A stretch of 64,000 nt of DNA from Halomonas sp. PR-M31 (GTDB lineage Bacteria > Pseudomonadota > Gammaproteobacteria > Pseudomonadales > Halomonadaceae). The DNA is taken from positions 1 to 64,000 of the forward strand of contig NZ_JIBT01000014.1 of NCBI RefSeq assembly GCF_001039575.1, written 5' to 3'. Under the pieces are notes generated by a model. The model was not told where the DNA came from and searched no databases. It saw nothing but the letters and a program-made list of their open reading frames with translations. A program made the translations under genes and the position numbers. Below, one piece after another: positions 19,575 through 30,177 of this stretch; within the stretch, counting starts at the first letter, position 1; each line of letters opens with the position of its first letter.

Positions 19575-20198
19575 TCAAGGCGCAGGTTGCAGCGCGGCTA
19601 TCGGTATCAGCAGCTCCCGAGATATCACTTGCCATTGCTCATCCCAGTTCGAAGTAGGCAATCGCTTGAAATCGCTGCGCACATATTGACCGATTCGCCC
19701 TTCGGCTAGGGCCAGCAGAAGATTGGCTGCGGAGGAGACTGGCAGTATCGGACGCAAGCCCTCGCGGAGCTCGGCTTCGCGCAGGATCTGCTTGAACTGA
19801 GTTTCCAGGCGTTCGAACAGCTGATTCATCCGCGTTCGCAGTCTCTCGGTCTCACCGATCAGAGCATCGCCGTTGAGCAGCCGACACAGCCCCGGGTTCT
19901 TTTCAGCGAATCCCAGCAGCAGTTTGAGAACGTGCTGGCAGCGTGGCAGTGCATCCAGAGTCTCATTGAGAATGAGCCGAATGCGTTCGAACAGACTCTC
20001 CTCAATGAACTCGATCAAGCCTTCGAACATGCGTGCCTTACTGGGAAAATGTCGATAAAGGGCGGCTTCGGAAACGCCGACCTGACGGGCCAGTGAGGCG
20101 GTGGTGATGCGTTTACCGCTGTCTTCTTCCAGCATTAGTGCCAGCGCCTGAAGGATTTGATCCCGCCGGCTCTGTTTGGGTGTATTTGCCTGCGTCAT
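19575..20198 (-). CDS. slmA: Nucleoid occlusion factor SlmA
   Basis: 207-residue TetR-family protein (E. coli SlmA 198). The N-terminal helix-turn-helix covers about 12-60 ('[25 protein letters not shown]'), and the C-terminal dimerisation part contains 'N-G-D-A-L-I-G-E-x-E-R-L' and 'A-E-G-R-I-G-Q-Y', all diagnostic. It binds DNA over the chromosome and blocks FtsZ assembly there. Position next to argB-algC-dut-coaBC is conserved in pseudomonad-like genomes and in E. coli (dut-slmA). Confidence 0.94.
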   Translation of the reverse strand: MTQANTPKQSRRDQILQALALMLEEDSGKRITTASLARQVGVSEAALYRHFPSKARMFEGLIEFIEESLFERIRLILNETLDALPRCQHVLKLLLGFAEKNPGLCRLLNGDALIGETERLRTRMNQLFERLETQFKQILREAELREGLRPILPVSSAANLLLALAEGRIGQYVRSDFKRLPTSNWDEQWQVISRELLIPIAALQPAP

Positions 20199-20310
20199 GA
20201 TGATTTTTCTAATAATATTTTATGGTTCTTCTGATCCTACTCGGCGGTTTTCTCCGGGGCAAACAGGAATTTAGACGCTAGTGAGTAATGCGCTCGTCAA
20301 TGGCATCCAT

Positions 20311-21336
<1,026 letters not shown>

Positions 21337-22719
21337 TCAGAAAGGAATATCGGCGTCCGGGGCAACCTGCTTGAGGGCATGACGGAAACTATCCTGAATG
21401 CGCTCCAGCGCTTCCTGGCTCTTGCCCTCGAAACGAAGTACCAGCATGGGCGTGGTATTGGAGGCGCGACACAGTCCCCAGCCATCGGAATAGTCCACGC
21501 GAATGCCGTCCAGGGTCGTCTTGACGCCGTCGTTGCCGAAGTCGCCCTCCTTGGCCAGACGCTCGACGATGTCGAACTTGTTGTCGTCGGTCACTTCGAC
21601 GTTGAGTTCCGGGGTGCCCAGATCCTGCGGGTAGCGATCGAAGAAGGTATCCGCGTCGTCGTCCTGCTTGGAGAGAATTTCCAGCAGACGCGCGGCGCCG
21701 TAGAGGCCGTCGTCGAAGCCGTACCAGCGCTCCTGGAAGAAGATATGGCCGCTCATTTCACCGGCAAGCTGAGCGCCGGTCTCCTTCATACGCGCCTTGA
21801 TCAGCGAGTGGCCGGTGCGCCACATTTCCGGCGTACCGCCGGCGTTCTCGATCACCTGGGCCAGATTGCCAGTGCACTTGACGTCGAAGATCACCTTGGC
21901 GCCCGGATTGCGGCTCAGCATGTCTTCGGAGAAGGCCATCATCAGACGGTCAGGATAGATCACCTCACCCTTGGGAGTGACCACGCCCAGGCGATCGCCA
22001 TCACCATCGAAGGCCAGGCCGATGTCGGCGCCGGTTTCCTTGACGCTTTTAATGACGTCCTGAAGATTTTCCAGCTTGCCCGGGTCCGGATGGTGATTGG
22101 GGAAGGTGCCGTCGATGTCGTCGAACAGACGAACCGTCTCGACACCGAGGCGCTCGATCAGCTTGGGCCCCAGCTCACCGGCTACACCGTTGCCGCAGTC
22201 CACCACCGCCTTGAGCTTGCGCTCGAGAGTGACGTCACCGAGGATGCGATCGAGATAGGCGTCCCGCATGTCCTCTTCCCGAATCGTGCCCTGGCCGTTT
22301 TCCAGATCGTCGTTCTTGATGCGCTCATACAGCGCGGTGATGGCATCGCCGGATAGGGTCACGCCGTCGAGCACGATCTTGAAGCCGTTGTAGTCCGGCG
22401 GATTGTGGCTGCCGGTGACCATGACGCCGGAGGCGGTGCCGTCGAGTACATATGTGGCGAAATAGAGCACCGGGGTCGGCACCATACCGATATCGATCAC
22501 GTCCTGGCCGGCGGCGGTGAGCCCGCGTGCCAGTGCGTCCTTCAGTTTAGGGCCGGATAAACGACCGTCCCTGGCCACCACCACCGTGGACTCGCCCCGG
22601 GCAGCGGCTTCGCTGCCGATGGCACGACCGATCAACTCGACGCTCTCTTCGGTCAGGGTGTCATCGACGATGCCGCGAATATCGTAGGCACGAAAAATGG
22701 AGGGCGTTATCTGAGTCAT
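21337..22719 (-). CDS. algC: Phosphomannomutase/phosphoglucomutase AlgC
   Basis: 460 residues, alpha-D-phosphohexomutase family. The catalytic phosphoserine loop is 'V-T-G-S-H-N-P-P-D-Y-N-G' (serine about 105), the metal loop 'D-G-D-G-D-R-L' and the sugar-binding loop 'G-E-M-S-G-H-I-F-F'. It interconverts 1- and 6-phosphates of mannose and glucose for exopolysaccharide and LPS precursors. P. aeruginosa AlgC has 463 residues and sits in the same coaC-dut-algC-argB order. In halomonads it would supply capsule or EPS sugars. Confidence 0.94.
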   Translation of the reverse strand: MTQITPSIFRAYDIRGIVDDTLTEESVELIGRAIGSEAAARGESTVVVARDGRLSGPKLKDALARGLTAAGQDVIDIGMVPTPVLYFATYVLDGTASGVMVTGSHNPPDYNGFKIVLDGVTLSGDAITALYERIKNDDLENGQGTIREEDMRDAYLDRILGDVTLERKLKAVVDCGNGVAGELGPKLIERLGVETVRLFDDIDGTFPNHHPDPGKLENLQDVIKSVKETGADIGLAFDGDGDRLGVVTPKGEVIYPDRLMMAFSEDMLSRNPGAKVIFDVKCTGNLAQVIENAGGTPEMWRTGHSLIKARMKETGAQLAGEMSGHIFFQERWYGFDDGLYGAARLLEILSKQDDDADTFFDRYPQDLGTPELNVEVTDDNKFDIVERLAKEGDFGNDGVKTTLDGIRVDYSDGWGLCRASNTTPMLVLRFEGKSQEALERIQDSFRHALKQVAPDADIPF

Positions 22720-22804
22720 GGCGTCTTCCTTGAGTAGGTTGAAGAGTTGATTGAAGAAAGTGGGTCGAAAGGCATGGATCGAAAGTAAATGAGAGTATGC
22801 AAGG

Positions 22805-23287
22805 CTAGTGGCGCCCGGAGTGGCCGAACCCCCCCGCGCCTCGTTTGCTCGTGGTGAAATCCTCTACCACCTCGAGTTCGGCCTGAACGATGGGAACGAG
22901 CACGTACTGTGCCAGACGTTCACCGGGTTCGAGCACGAACGGCGTCTGGCCGCGGTTCCACACCGAGATCATCAGTTCGCCCTGATAATCGGAGTCGATC
23001 AGCCCCACCAGGTTGCCCAGCACGATGCCGTGCTTGTGGCCAAGGCCCGAACGCGGCAGAATCATGCCGGCAAGACCCGGATCGCTGATATGAATAGCCA
23101 ACCCCGTACGCACCAGTTCGCACTCCCCCGGGGCGAGTTCGAGAGGTGCATCGAGCAGCGCCCGTAGGTCCATGCCGGCACTGCCCTGGGTTGCATAATG
23201 GGGTAGCGGATAGTCGTGAACCCGGTCGTCAAGAATTCTTACGGCGAGTCGAGGGCTAGCGGTGGTCGATGGTGCTTTTTCGCTCAT
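22805..23287 (-). CDS. dut: Deoxyuridine 5'-triphosphate nucleotidohydrolase (dUTPase)
   Basis: 160 residues from the ATG at 23287 (M-S-E-K-A-P), which overlaps the coaBC stop as TAATG; an in-frame start at 23311 is less likely. All five dUTPase motifs are visible, including 'A-G-M-D-L-R-A', 'R-S-G-L-G', '[10 protein letters not shown]', 'R-L-A-Q' and the C-terminal '[10 protein letters not shown]'. The trimeric enzyme hydrolyses dUTP to dUMP, keeping uracil out of DNA. Confidence 0.96.
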   Translation of the reverse strand: MSEKAPSTTASPRLAVRILDDRVHDYPLPHYATQGSAGMDLRALLDAPLELAPGECELVRTGLAIHISDPGLAGMILPRSGLGHKHGIVLGNLVGLIDSDYQGELMISVWNRGQTPFVLEPGERLAQYVLVPIVQAELEVVEDFTTSKRGAGGFGHSGRH

Positions 23288-24606
23288 TAAGTGACCTGTG
23301 AAGAGGGGCAAGAGGATTGTTCGTCGGTGGCGCTCAGGCGCTTTATCGCCGTGTCGATGATCTTGGCGGCAAGCATCGTCTTGGGCTGAGGCGACAGTTC
23401 AAGACGTCCCGGCGCGGCCTCGTTCTCGGTCCCACGCCACAGTAGCAGAGCCGCGTTCTCGTCGGCCCCGAAACCAAGGCCCGGCCGACCGACATCGTTG
23501 GCCACGATCATGTCCAGCTGCTTGCGGGTCAACTTATCCAGGGCATAGCGTTCGAGATCACGGGTTTCGGCGGCGAAGCCGACGACGAAAGGTCGAGAGT
23601 CGACGGCACTTTGTGCAATCGTCGCTATGATATCCGGATTCTTGACAAGTCGCAGAGTCAGGGCGTCCTCATCCGAGGACTTCTTGATCTTGTGTTCGGC
23701 GATCTGCTCGGCGCGGTAATCCGCCACCGCCGCGCAGCCAATGAATATGTCGCTATCAACGGCGGCTTTCTGGGCTGCTTCAAGCATTTCCAAGGCGGAC
23801 TCCACGTCGACACGTTCGACCCCGGGGGGCGTTTCGAGGGCCACCGGGCCGCTTATCAATCGTACCCGTGCACCCCGTTCGACAGCCGCTTGCGCCAGGG
23901 CATAACCCATCTTGCCGGAGCTGTGATTGGAGAGATAGCGCACCGGATCCAGCGGCTCCCGGGTCGGCCCGGCGGTGATGGTGATGGTCAACTCAGCGGC
24001 ATCCGTTGCGTGTTGTGCCAGGCCAGAGGGTTTTGACCCAGTGTCAGTTAGACGGTCCAGCAATTCATTCACAATCGCCTCGGGTTCCAACATCCGCCCG
24101 GGCCCCACATCGCCGCAGGCTTGATCCCCCGCGTCCGGACCCAGCAGGTGCCAGCCGTATTTTTCCAGGCGACGAGCGTTTTCCAGCGTGGCCGGATGAC
24201 GCCACATGGCCTGATTCATGGCCGGGGCCATGCACCACAGGGCGTCATTTGCCAAACATAGCGTGGTCAGAAGATCGTCCGCCTGGCCCTGAGCCAGACG
24301 CGCCATCAGATCCGCGGTGGCCGGAGCGATCAGGATCAGCTCCGCCCAGCGCGCCAGCTCAATATGGCCCATGCCGGCTTCCGCCTCGGGGTCGAGCAGC
24401 GAGGTGCGTACCTGCTCCCCGGTCAGCGCCTGCAAGGTCAGCGGCGTGATGAACGCCTGGGCGCCTTCGGTCATAACGACCCGCACCTCGGCCCCGGCTT
24501 TTTTCAGAAGCCGCGCCAGATGCGCGCTCTTGTAGGCCGCGATCCCGCCGCTGATTCCCAGCAGGATACGCGTTCCAATCAGCGAGGCGTGTGTGCGTTG
24601 CGACAT
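23287..24606 (-). CDS. coaBC: Phosphopantothenoylcysteine decarboxylase/synthetase CoaBC
   Basis: 439 residues from 24606 (M-S-Q-R-T-H). The N-terminal flavin decarboxylase (CoaC, about 10-185) has 'G-G-I-A-A-Y-K-S' and '[10 protein letters not shown]'; the C-terminal synthetase (CoaB, about 205-430) has '[24 protein letters not shown]' and 'V-A-N-D-V-G'. It performs two steps of coenzyme A synthesis. It follows the DUF995-like gene by 63 bp. Confidence 0.95.
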   Translation of the reverse strand: MSQRTHASLIGTRILLGISGGIAAYKSAHLARLLKKAGAEVRVVMTEGAQAFITPLTLQALTGEQVRTSLLDPEAEAGMGHIELARWAELILIAPATADLMARLAQGQADDLLTTLCLANDALWCMAPAMNQAMWRHPATLENARRLEKYGWHLLGPDAGDQACGDVGPGRMLEPEAIVNELLDRLTDTGSKPSGLAQHATDAAELTITITAGPTREPLDPVRYLSNHSSGKMGYALAQAAVERGARVRLISGPVALETPPGVERVDVESALEMLEAAQKAAVDSDIFIGCAAVADYRAEQIAEHKIKKSSDEDALTLRLVKNPDIIATIAQSAVDSRPFVVGFAAETRDLERYALDKLTRKQLDMIVANDVGRPGLGFGADENAALLLWRGTENEAAPGRLELSPQPKTMLAAKIIDTAIKRLSATDEQSSCPSSQVT

Positions 24607-24669
24607 GCGTGATTCTCCCCGAAGAGCAATCGGCCATTTTACCATTGCCGACACCCAGGTGCGTAATCG

Positions 24670-25089
24670 CTAAGGAGTTTGCGTCTTGGAAACAACGCCA
24701 TCACCGACCACATCGCCATTCTCAAGCCATTCGACGTGCTGCTCGTCGTCCAGCCGCACCTGATAGCAGGTGGTGTCACCGCTGCCGTAATCAAGACATA
24801 GACGATCGTCCTGCACGCTGGCCTGCCCGGTGTAGCCGTCACCGACGATGACGCCATCTTGGCCGTAGGCCTCGTTGTACTGCTGGCCGTCCGACATGCT
24901 GCCCTGTACACGGTGCCCCAGAATCTGCTGGCGAATTTCCTCGCCGCTCAAGGTGGAGCCTGGCGCCGGCTGAGGCTCCGCCGCCAGGGCAGCCATCGAA
25001 GTCGATGCAATAGCCCCGGCCAGACACAGGTCTGCAAGCCGACGAGAGGTGAACAGGAGGGTCCTTGTTCTGATTCTATGATGTGACAT
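24670..25089 (-). CDS. Small secreted protein, DUF995-like
   Basis: 139 residues from ATG 25089. A long twin-basic N-terminus (R-I-R-T-R-T-L-L-F-T-S-R-R) precedes a hydrophobic signal segment ending 'M-A-A-L-A-A', so the protein should be exported. The mature part has 'L-S-G-E-E-I-R-Q-Q-I-L-G-H-R' and the pattern 'D-R-L-C-L-D-Y...T-T-C-Y-Q-V' with two cysteines, which I read as similar to DUF995 (extracellular beta-rich domain). No catalytic motif. It lies 38 bp after the beta-propeller gene and 63 bp before coaBC, all leftward. Function unknown; the match to DUF995 rests on visual pattern only. Confidence 0.72.
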   Translation of the reverse strand: MSHHRIRTRTLLFTSRRLADLCLAGAIASTSMAALAAEPQPAPGSTLSGEEIRQQILGHRVQGSMSDGQQYNEAYGQDGVIVGDGYTGQASVQDDRLCLDYGSGDTTCYQVRLDDEQHVEWLENGDVVGDGVVSKTQTP

Positions 25090-25127
25090 CGAAGTGTTCC
25101 TCCTTGTTTTCTGACGTTGACGTTCAA

Positions 25128-26456
25128 TCATCCACGACATTCCAGCATGGTCATGGGAATCGCATGCACGAACAGATCCTGACTGCCGACGAAAACCGTG
25201 CGGTTGATAACCACAGGACCGCCTGGCGCCAGGGCGACATTCTTGCCACCGCTGGTCGAGCCGCCGACCTTGAACTTGCCGGAACGAAACCCGTTGTCGC
25301 ACATCGGCGGCCGGCCTTCTTTGGCGTTTAGCAGATGCAGGAAGCCGTCGGTATCGCCGAAAATGACCTTGTCATCGGTGATGGCCGGCGCGCCCTTGAT
25401 CTTGGACCCTACCGGATACTCCCAGTGACGCTTGCCGCTTTTCAGATCGTAGGCAAAAAACGACAAGGTGTAGGGGCTGCCCACATAGACGCTGTCTCCG
25501 GCAATGGCCGGAGCGCCGGAGGTGTTGTTGTCTTGCTTGGGTCCGCTGCCGAGCAGATCGCTCCACAGCAGGTCGCCTGATTTCGCATCAAAGGCATAGA
25601 TGAAGTGAAAGAAACCACGATGACTTGAATATTGCTGCTTCTGCTCTTCGGAAAGCCAGCCGGATTCCATCATGGCGGTGATGACCACGACGCCATCTTC
25701 TGATACCGCCGGGGGTACATCGGTAAAGGTGGCCTTCTGCTCGAATTTCCAGAGAATTTCCTGGCGCTCGAGATCCACGGCCACCACGGAATCGAGCGAA
25801 CCCACATAAAGCACGCCGTCCTTGATCGTTGGCGAGGACATGCTTACCCAGCCTGGCAGATCAAGCGACCACTGCTGCTCGCCGCTATCCGGCGCCAAGG
25901 CGATAAGCTTGCCGCCGCCAGTGGTGGCGTACAGCGTGTCTTCCCAGAGAATTGGCGTGGTCATGACCTCGCCTACGGTTTTGTGCTTCCACAGGGTCGT
26001 GCCGTCTTCCGGGTTCACTGCCATCACGCCGCTGTCGCCGGTGCCACGTAGATTCTCGTTCTGAAAAGCACGATTGCCATAGCCGACGAAAATGCGGCCA
26101 TCGGACTGAATCATGTCCGAGTGAATCCAGTTGGGGGTATGCCGATACCAGGGATAGTCATCGTTCCAGGCTACCTTGCCGCTGGGCAAGTCGAACCGAA
26201 ACATGCCACCGGTGGCGTGGTTGCCAACGTACAAGGCATTGCCCACCACCACCGGCGTTGCCCGCACCTGATCCCCGGTACGAAACGTCATGCGGGGCAA
26301 TGGTTCGCCACCGTTGTCAAAAACCGCATTGTTGCTGGGATTTATCCGATACTGCGTCCATTCTTTGGGTCCAAAGGTGTCCTGGTCTGCTGCCAGGCTC
26401 GGTACTGCCAATAAGCAACCAATGATTGTTGGCAAGAACAAAAAAGTTCGTTTCAT
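25128..26456 (-). CDS. Secreted PQQ-type beta-propeller protein
   Basis: 442 residues with a clean signal peptide (M-K-R-T-F-L-F-L-P-T..S-L-A-A). The rest is built of repeated blades with the PQQ-repeat pattern: 'P-V-V-V-G-N-A-L-Y-V-G', 'A-V-N-P-E-D-G-T-T-L-W-K', 'A-L-A-P-D-S-G-E-Q-Q-W', 'A-F-D-A-K-S-G-D-L-L-W', 'Y-D-L-K-S-G-K-R-H-W-E-Y'. Seven or eight blades are plausible. There is no heme c motif and no adjacent vicinal cysteine pair as in quinoprotein dehydrogenases; two cysteines near the C-terminus could form a disulfide. It may be a scaffold like BamB or a degenerate dehydrogenase. First gene of a leftward unit with the small secreted gene. Confidence 0.8.
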   Translation of the reverse strand: MKRTFLFLPTIIGCLLAVPSLAADQDTFGPKEWTQYRINPSNNAVFDNGGEPLPRMTFRTGDQVRATPVVVGNALYVGNHATGGMFRFDLPSGKVAWNDDYPWYRHTPNWIHSDMIQSDGRIFVGYGNRAFQNENLRGTGDSGVMAVNPEDGTTLWKHKTVGEVMTTPILWEDTLYATTGGGKLIALAPDSGEQQWSLDLPGWVSMSSPTIKDGVLYVGSLDSVVAVDLERQEILWKFEQKATFTDVPPAVSEDGVVVITAMMESGWLSEEQKQQYSSHRGFFHFIYAFDAKSGDLLWSDLLGSGPKQDNNTSGAPAIAGDSVYVGSPYTLSFFAYDLKSGKRHWEYPVGSKIKGAPAITDDKVIFGDTDGFLHLLNAKEGRPPMCDNGFRSGKFKVGGSTSGGKNVALAPGGPVVINRTVFVGSQDLFVHAIPMTMLECRG

Positions 26457-26621
26457 GATCTTTTCTCTCGGGTTGGGTTGATTCCAGCCCCTGCGTAAAA
26501 ATCGAGCAATCGCCAGTCTAGTTCAAAAAGCCGTTTAAAGACCAAAATTTGCTGTTATCGGTAGATGCTTATAATTCAGGAAATAGCAGTTGTTCATATA
26601 AGAAAAACGTAGGGAACGAGA

Positions 26622-27296
26622 ATGTCGATTCGTCATTGGCCCGAGGGCGAACGCCCTCGGGAGAAACTGTTGTCTTTAGGTTCCACGGCGCTGTCGGATG
26701 CAGAGTTGCTGGCGATCTTTCTGCGCGTCGGGGTGAAAGGGCGATCCGCGGTGGATCTGGCCCGAGATCTGTTGAGCGGTTTCGGTGGGCTGCGCCAACT
26801 ACTGGAAGCGGACAAGACGCGCTTTTGTGCCGAGCACGGCCTGGGGATGGCCAAGTTCGTACAGCTGCAGGCGGTGCTCGAACTGTCCCGGCGACATCTG
26901 GCCTGTCAGCTCGAACGCGGCGGAGCGTTAACGTCTCCAGCGCTGGTGCGGGCCTATCTGGTGGCGCAAATGCGCCATCTCGGTCATGAAGAGTTTGCCG
27001 CACTATTCCTCGATACCCAGCACCGGGTAATCCGCTTCGAATCGCTGTTTCGCGGCACCCTGGACAGCGCCTCGGTTTATCCGCGGGAAGTTGCCCGCCG
27101 TGCCCTTGAGCTGGGCGCTGGCGCCATCATTTTTGCCCACAATCATCCGTCCGGTGTGGCGGAGCCCAGCGATGCGGACCGGCGCATCACCCGGCGGCTT
27201 GTCGAAGCACTTGAATTGTTCGAAATTCGGGTGCTGGATCATTTCGTGGTGGGCGATGGGGAAGTGGTGTCCTTTGCCGAACGCGGCTGGCTGTAG
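26622..27296 (+). CDS. radC: RadC family JAB/MPN-domain protein
   Basis: 224 residues. An N-terminal helix-hairpin-helix part (about 20-75: '[14 protein letters not shown]') precedes the JAB/MPN+ metalloprotease-like domain with the zinc motif H-x-H...: '[13 protein letters not shown]-x-x-D' at about 172-185. RadC proteins were linked to DNA repair but their real role is unsettled. It is divergent from the beta-propeller gene (165 bp apart) and lies before rpmB-rpmG, the typical coaBC-radC-rpmB-rpmG-mutM neighbourhood of gammaproteobacteria. Confidence 0.92.
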   Translation: MSIRHWPEGERPREKLLSLGSTALSDAELLAIFLRVGVKGRSAVDLARDLLSGFGGLRQLLEADKTRFCAEHGLGMAKFVQLQAVLELSRRHLACQLERGGALTSPALVRAYLVAQMRHLGHEEFAALFLDTQHRVIRFESLFRGTLDSASVYPREVARRALELGAGAIIFAHNHPSGVAEPSDADRRITRRLVEALELFEIRVLDHFVVGDGEVVSFAERGWL

Positions 27297-27357
27297 AATG
27301 TACTGGCTGCGCTCAGTCCATGCGGCGTAAGCAAGTTGTTTCTTGTGGCATGAGATG

Positions 27358-27386
27358 TTGCCGTTTTTCGCGCTGTCTGGTATAAA
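27358..27386 (+). promoter_or_regulatory. Sigma-70 promoter of rpmB-rpmG
   Basis: TTGCCG (27358-27363), 17-bp spacer, TATAAA (27381-27386). Start near 27393 would leave a leader of about 120 bases before rpmB. Confidence 0.65.
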
Positions 27387-27511
27387 GTGCACCCTTTGAA
27401 TTCTTGGGTTAACTTGGGTTGAAGTAGGGGGCGCAAAGCGGTCGCTGCCATTCTCTCTTGCGGTTTGCCCGACAGGTTTTGAACAACTCGCCCAGCGGTT
27501 GGAGGCTCTCA

Positions 27512-27748
27512 ATGTCCAAAGTATGTCAGGTTACCGGCAAGCGTCCGGTGACTGGAAATAACGTATCCCACTCTCAGCGCAAGACGCGTCGTCGTTTTGA
27601 GCCCAACTTGCATACCCACCGTTTCTGGGTGGAGTCCGAGAAGCGCTTCGTCAAGCTGCGCCTCTCCTCCAAGGGCATGCGCATCATCGATAAGAAAGGT
27701 ATCGACGAGGTGCTCGGCGATCTTCGCAAGCGCGGCGAACGCTTCTAG
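27512..27748 (+). CDS. rpmB: 50S ribosomal protein L28
   Basis: 78 residues, start [12 protein letters not shown] at 27512 with GGAGG ten bases ahead; upstream in-frame codons are not part of L28. It has the family-wide '[14 protein letters not shown]-x-P-N-L' segment and ends 'G-L/I-D-E-V-L'. Co-transcribed with rpmG 29 bp downstream. Confidence 0.97.
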   Translation: MSKVCQVTGKRPVTGNNVSHSQRKTRRRFEPNLHTHRFWVESEKRFVKLRLSSKGMRIIDKKGIDEVLGDLRKRGERF

Positions 27749-27777
27749 TTCAAGAGTAATCCAGGAGAATACGGGTC

Positions 27778-27933
27778 ATGCGTGACAAGATCAGAATGAT
27801 ATCAAGCGCCGGTACCGGCCATTTCTATACCACCGACAAGAACAAGCGCAACACGCCGGATAAGCTCGAATTCAAGAAGTTCGACCCGGTGGTTCGCAAG
27901 CACGTGATGTACAAGGAAGGCAAGATCAAGTAG
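27778..27933 (+). CDS. rpmG: 50S ribosomal protein L33
   Basis: 51 residues, starting [19 protein letters not shown], an exact L33 pattern, and ending E-G-K-I-K. This is the zinc-free form: the C-x-x-C pairs of the zinc-binding paralogue are absent. It follows rpmB and ends before a strong terminator. Confidence 0.97.
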   Translation: MRDKIRMISSAGTGHFYTTDKNKRNTPDKLEFKKFDPVVRKHVMYKEGKIK

Positions 27934-27954
27934 TTAGATCTTGTTGCCTCCCTG

Positions 27955-27981
27955 AAAAGACCCGGCCATGCCGGGTCTTTT
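27955..27981 (+). terminator. Intrinsic terminator after rpmG
   Basis: A perfect 12-bp stem (AAAAGACCCGGC/GCCGGGTCTTTT) with a 3-nt CAT loop, ending in the T run. It is symmetric enough to work on both strands. Confidence 0.9.
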
Positions 27982-28027
27982 CGTCTCCGGTCATATTTCA
28001 TTCCTGTTTGTTCGCCGAGAGCCTTTC

Positions 28028-28858
28028 GTGCCCGAGCTCCCCGAAGTCGAAACCACCCGTCGCGGCATTGCTCCCCACATCGAAGGATGCGAAATTCGCG
28101 AAGTTATTCTGCGCAATAGTCGTTTGCGTACACCGGTGCCGAATGACCTGCCCGATACTCTCATTGGCCAGCGCATCGGCGAGCTGGGGCGGCGGGCCAA
28201 GTACCTGCTGATCCCCCTGATCGATCCTCGAGGCCAGAAGCGCACGCTGATCTGGCATCTGGGCATGTCCGGCAGCCTGCGTATTGCCCGTATCGGTGAT
28301 CCGCCGAAGAAACACGATCATATCGACGTGGTGGTCGAAGGCGGCGCTATCTTGCGTTACCACGATCCACGCCGGTTCGGTTTCGTCGACTGGCTTCAGG
28401 GTAGTGTGCAAGAAGATCCACGCTTGAAACGTCTTGGCCCGGAGCCCTTGTCACCGGATTTCGATGACGATCATTTGTACCGGTTGTCCCGGGGCCGCAA
28501 AATGGCGGTGAAACCGTTCCTGATGGATAACGCGGTGGTGGTCGGGGTAGGTAATATTTATGCCAGCGAGGCGCTCTATCTTGCCGGCATCGATCCGCGC
28601 CGAGCCGCGGGGCGCATCTCGAAAGAGCGCTACAGGCGCTTGACCGAGGCGATTAAAGACGTGCTTGCTGACGCTATTACTCAAGGAGGCACCACGCTAC
28701 GGGATTTTGTTAGCGGCATCGGTGAACCTGGCTATTTCGCTCAGCGTCTCAATGTCTATGGCCGAGCAGGGCAGGCCTGTCGTCGCTGTGGCGGAGAATT
28801 GCGTCTAGTGACCCTGGGGCAGCGGGCGAGCGTGTTCTGTCCAGATTGCCAAAAATAA
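28028..28858 (+). CDS. mutM: Formamidopyrimidine-DNA glycosylase MutM (Fpg)
   Basis: 276 residues from a GTG at 28028. This start is fixed by the family: fMet is removed to expose the catalytic N-terminal proline, giving [12 protein letters not shown] with Glu next to it. Later come 'D-P-R-R-F-G', the helix-two-turn-helix ('[12 protein letters not shown]') and the C-terminal zinc finger C-R-R-C...C-P-D-C. It removes 8-oxoguanine and formamidopyrimidines. It is the last of the radC-rpmB-rpmG-mutM neighbourhood. Confidence 0.96.
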   Translation: MPELPEVETTRRGIAPHIEGCEIREVILRNSRLRTPVPNDLPDTLIGQRIGELGRRAKYLLIPLIDPRGQKRTLIWHLGMSGSLRIARIGDPPKKHDHIDVVVEGGAILRYHDPRRFGFVDWLQGSVQEDPRLKRLGPEPLSPDFDDDHLYRLSRGRKMAVKPFLMDNAVVVGVGNIYASEALYLAGIDPRRAAGRISKERYRRLTEAIKDVLADAITQGGTTLRDFVSGIGEPGYFAQRLNVYGRAGQACRRCGGELRLVTLGQRASVFCPDCQK

Positions 28859-28984
28859 TCATTCGTTGCTTAGAGGCGTCCTAAGTAAAAATAGTGCGCC
28901 TTGCCCTGTTCTCTTCTCATCTCTATTGTCATTCTCCGGACAGAGTAGAATGTCCGTCCTTTTCCTGGTTTGCTGGAGCCTTTC

Positions 28985-30175
28985 ATGTCCGAACGCTTGC
29001 GTCTGAAAAAGAATGCTGATCGTCGCCTGAAAGCGGGTCATCTGTGGCTCTACTCTAACGAGATCGATATCGACGAGACGCCGCTCAAGGGCATCGAGCC
29101 CGGGGCTCAGGCCGTGGTGGAAGCTGCCAATGGCAAGCCGATGGGCATCGCTTACGTCAACCCTCATTCACTGATCTGTGCTCGTGTCGTCTCTCGGGAT
29201 GCCAATGTGCGCCTGGATCGCTCCTTGCTGGTACACCGTTTCAATCAGGCATTGGCATTGCGAAAGCGCTTGTTCGATAAACCTTTTTATCGGCTCGTTC
29301 ACGGAGAAGGCGATCTGCTGCCGGGTCTGATCGTCGATCGGTTTGACGATGTACTGGTGGTCCAGCTCAATACCCTAGGCATGGAGCACCTGGGCGAGGA
29401 GGTCGTGGCGGCATTGGACAAGGTGCTTTCACCGCGTGCCATCGTGTTCAAGAACGATACCTCCGGACGACGTCTTGAAAACCTCGAACATCAGGTTGAA
29501 GTGGTACAGGGCACTTTGCCGGAACAGGTGTTGATGGAAGAAAACGGCGTGCGTTTCAGCGTGCCGGTGCTGGGGGGACAAAAGACGGGCTGGTTCTTCG
29601 ATCATCGTGCCAACCGAAGCTGGCTCAATCATCTGGTCGCAGGCAAGCGCGTGCTCGACGTGTTCAGCTATGTGGGCGGCTGGGGAGTGCAGGCAGCCGC
29701 TCACGGTGCAAGTGAGGTGCTGTGTGTGGATAGCTCATCCGACGCTTTGGCGCAAGTTGCTGAAAATGCCGCGCTTAATGGGCTGGCCGAGCAGGTGACA
29801 GTGGCCGAGGCGGATGCGTTCGAGGCGTTGATGACGCTCAAAGCCGAGGGCGAGCAATTCGATGTGATTATTCTCGACCCGCCTGCCTTCATCAGAAAGC
29901 GCAAGGACATTCCCAACTGGGAACGGGCCTATTCACGCCTCAACCGTGAGGCGATACGTCTGCTTGGCCGGGATGGACTGTTGCTGAGCGCCTCTTGTTC
30001 CATGCACCTGGCGCAGGAGCGTTTGATCGAGTGCGTTCGCGGCGCGGTGCGCCATCAGGATCGTCATGGCCAGGTGATTTATCAGGGCGGGCAAGGGCCG
30101 GATCATCCGGTGCATCCTGCTATTCCTGAAACGGCCTATCTCAAGGCGCTTGGGGTGCGGGTCTTCCGCGATTGA
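28985..30175 (+). CDS. rlmI: 23S rRNA m5C methyltransferase RlmI-family (PUA plus SAM domain)
   Basis: 396 residues from 28985 (M-S-E-R-L-R-L-K-K). N-terminal PUA-like part ('G-H-L-W-L-Y-S-N-E-I') and an EEHEE subdomain ('R-L-V-H-G-E-G-D-L-L-P-G-L-I-V-D-R-F') precede the Rossmann methyltransferase with 'V-L-D-V-F-S-Y-V-G-G-W-G' and the catalytic 'L-D-P-P-A-F' plus 'S-C-S-M-H-L'. E. coli RlmI methylates C1962 of 23S rRNA. Close homologues with slightly different targets exist, so the exact site is assumed. Confidence 0.88.
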   Translation: MSERLRLKKNADRRLKAGHLWLYSNEIDIDETPLKGIEPGAQAVVEAANGKPMGIAYVNPHSLICARVVSRDANVRLDRSLLVHRFNQALALRKRLFDKPFYRLVHGEGDLLPGLIVDRFDDVLVVQLNTLGMEHLGEEVVAALDKVLSPRAIVFKNDTSGRRLENLEHQVEVVQGTLPEQVLMEENGVRFSVPVLGGQKTGWFFDHRANRSWLNHLVAGKRVLDVFSYVGGWGVQAAAHGASEVLCVDSSSDALAQVAENAALNGLAEQVTVAEADAFEALMTLKAEGEQFDVIILDPPAFIRKRKDIPNWERAYSRLNREAIRLLGRDGLLLSASCSMHLAQERLIECVRGAVRHQDRHGQVIYQGGQGPDHPVHPAIPETAYLKALGVRVFRD

Positions 30176-30177
30176 CC

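Noticed and set aside
26549-26989. Possible alternative gene overlapping radC
   Set aside because: The radC frame is fully supported by conserved JAB motifs; this frame crosses its start and is repetitive in R/G/A/S.
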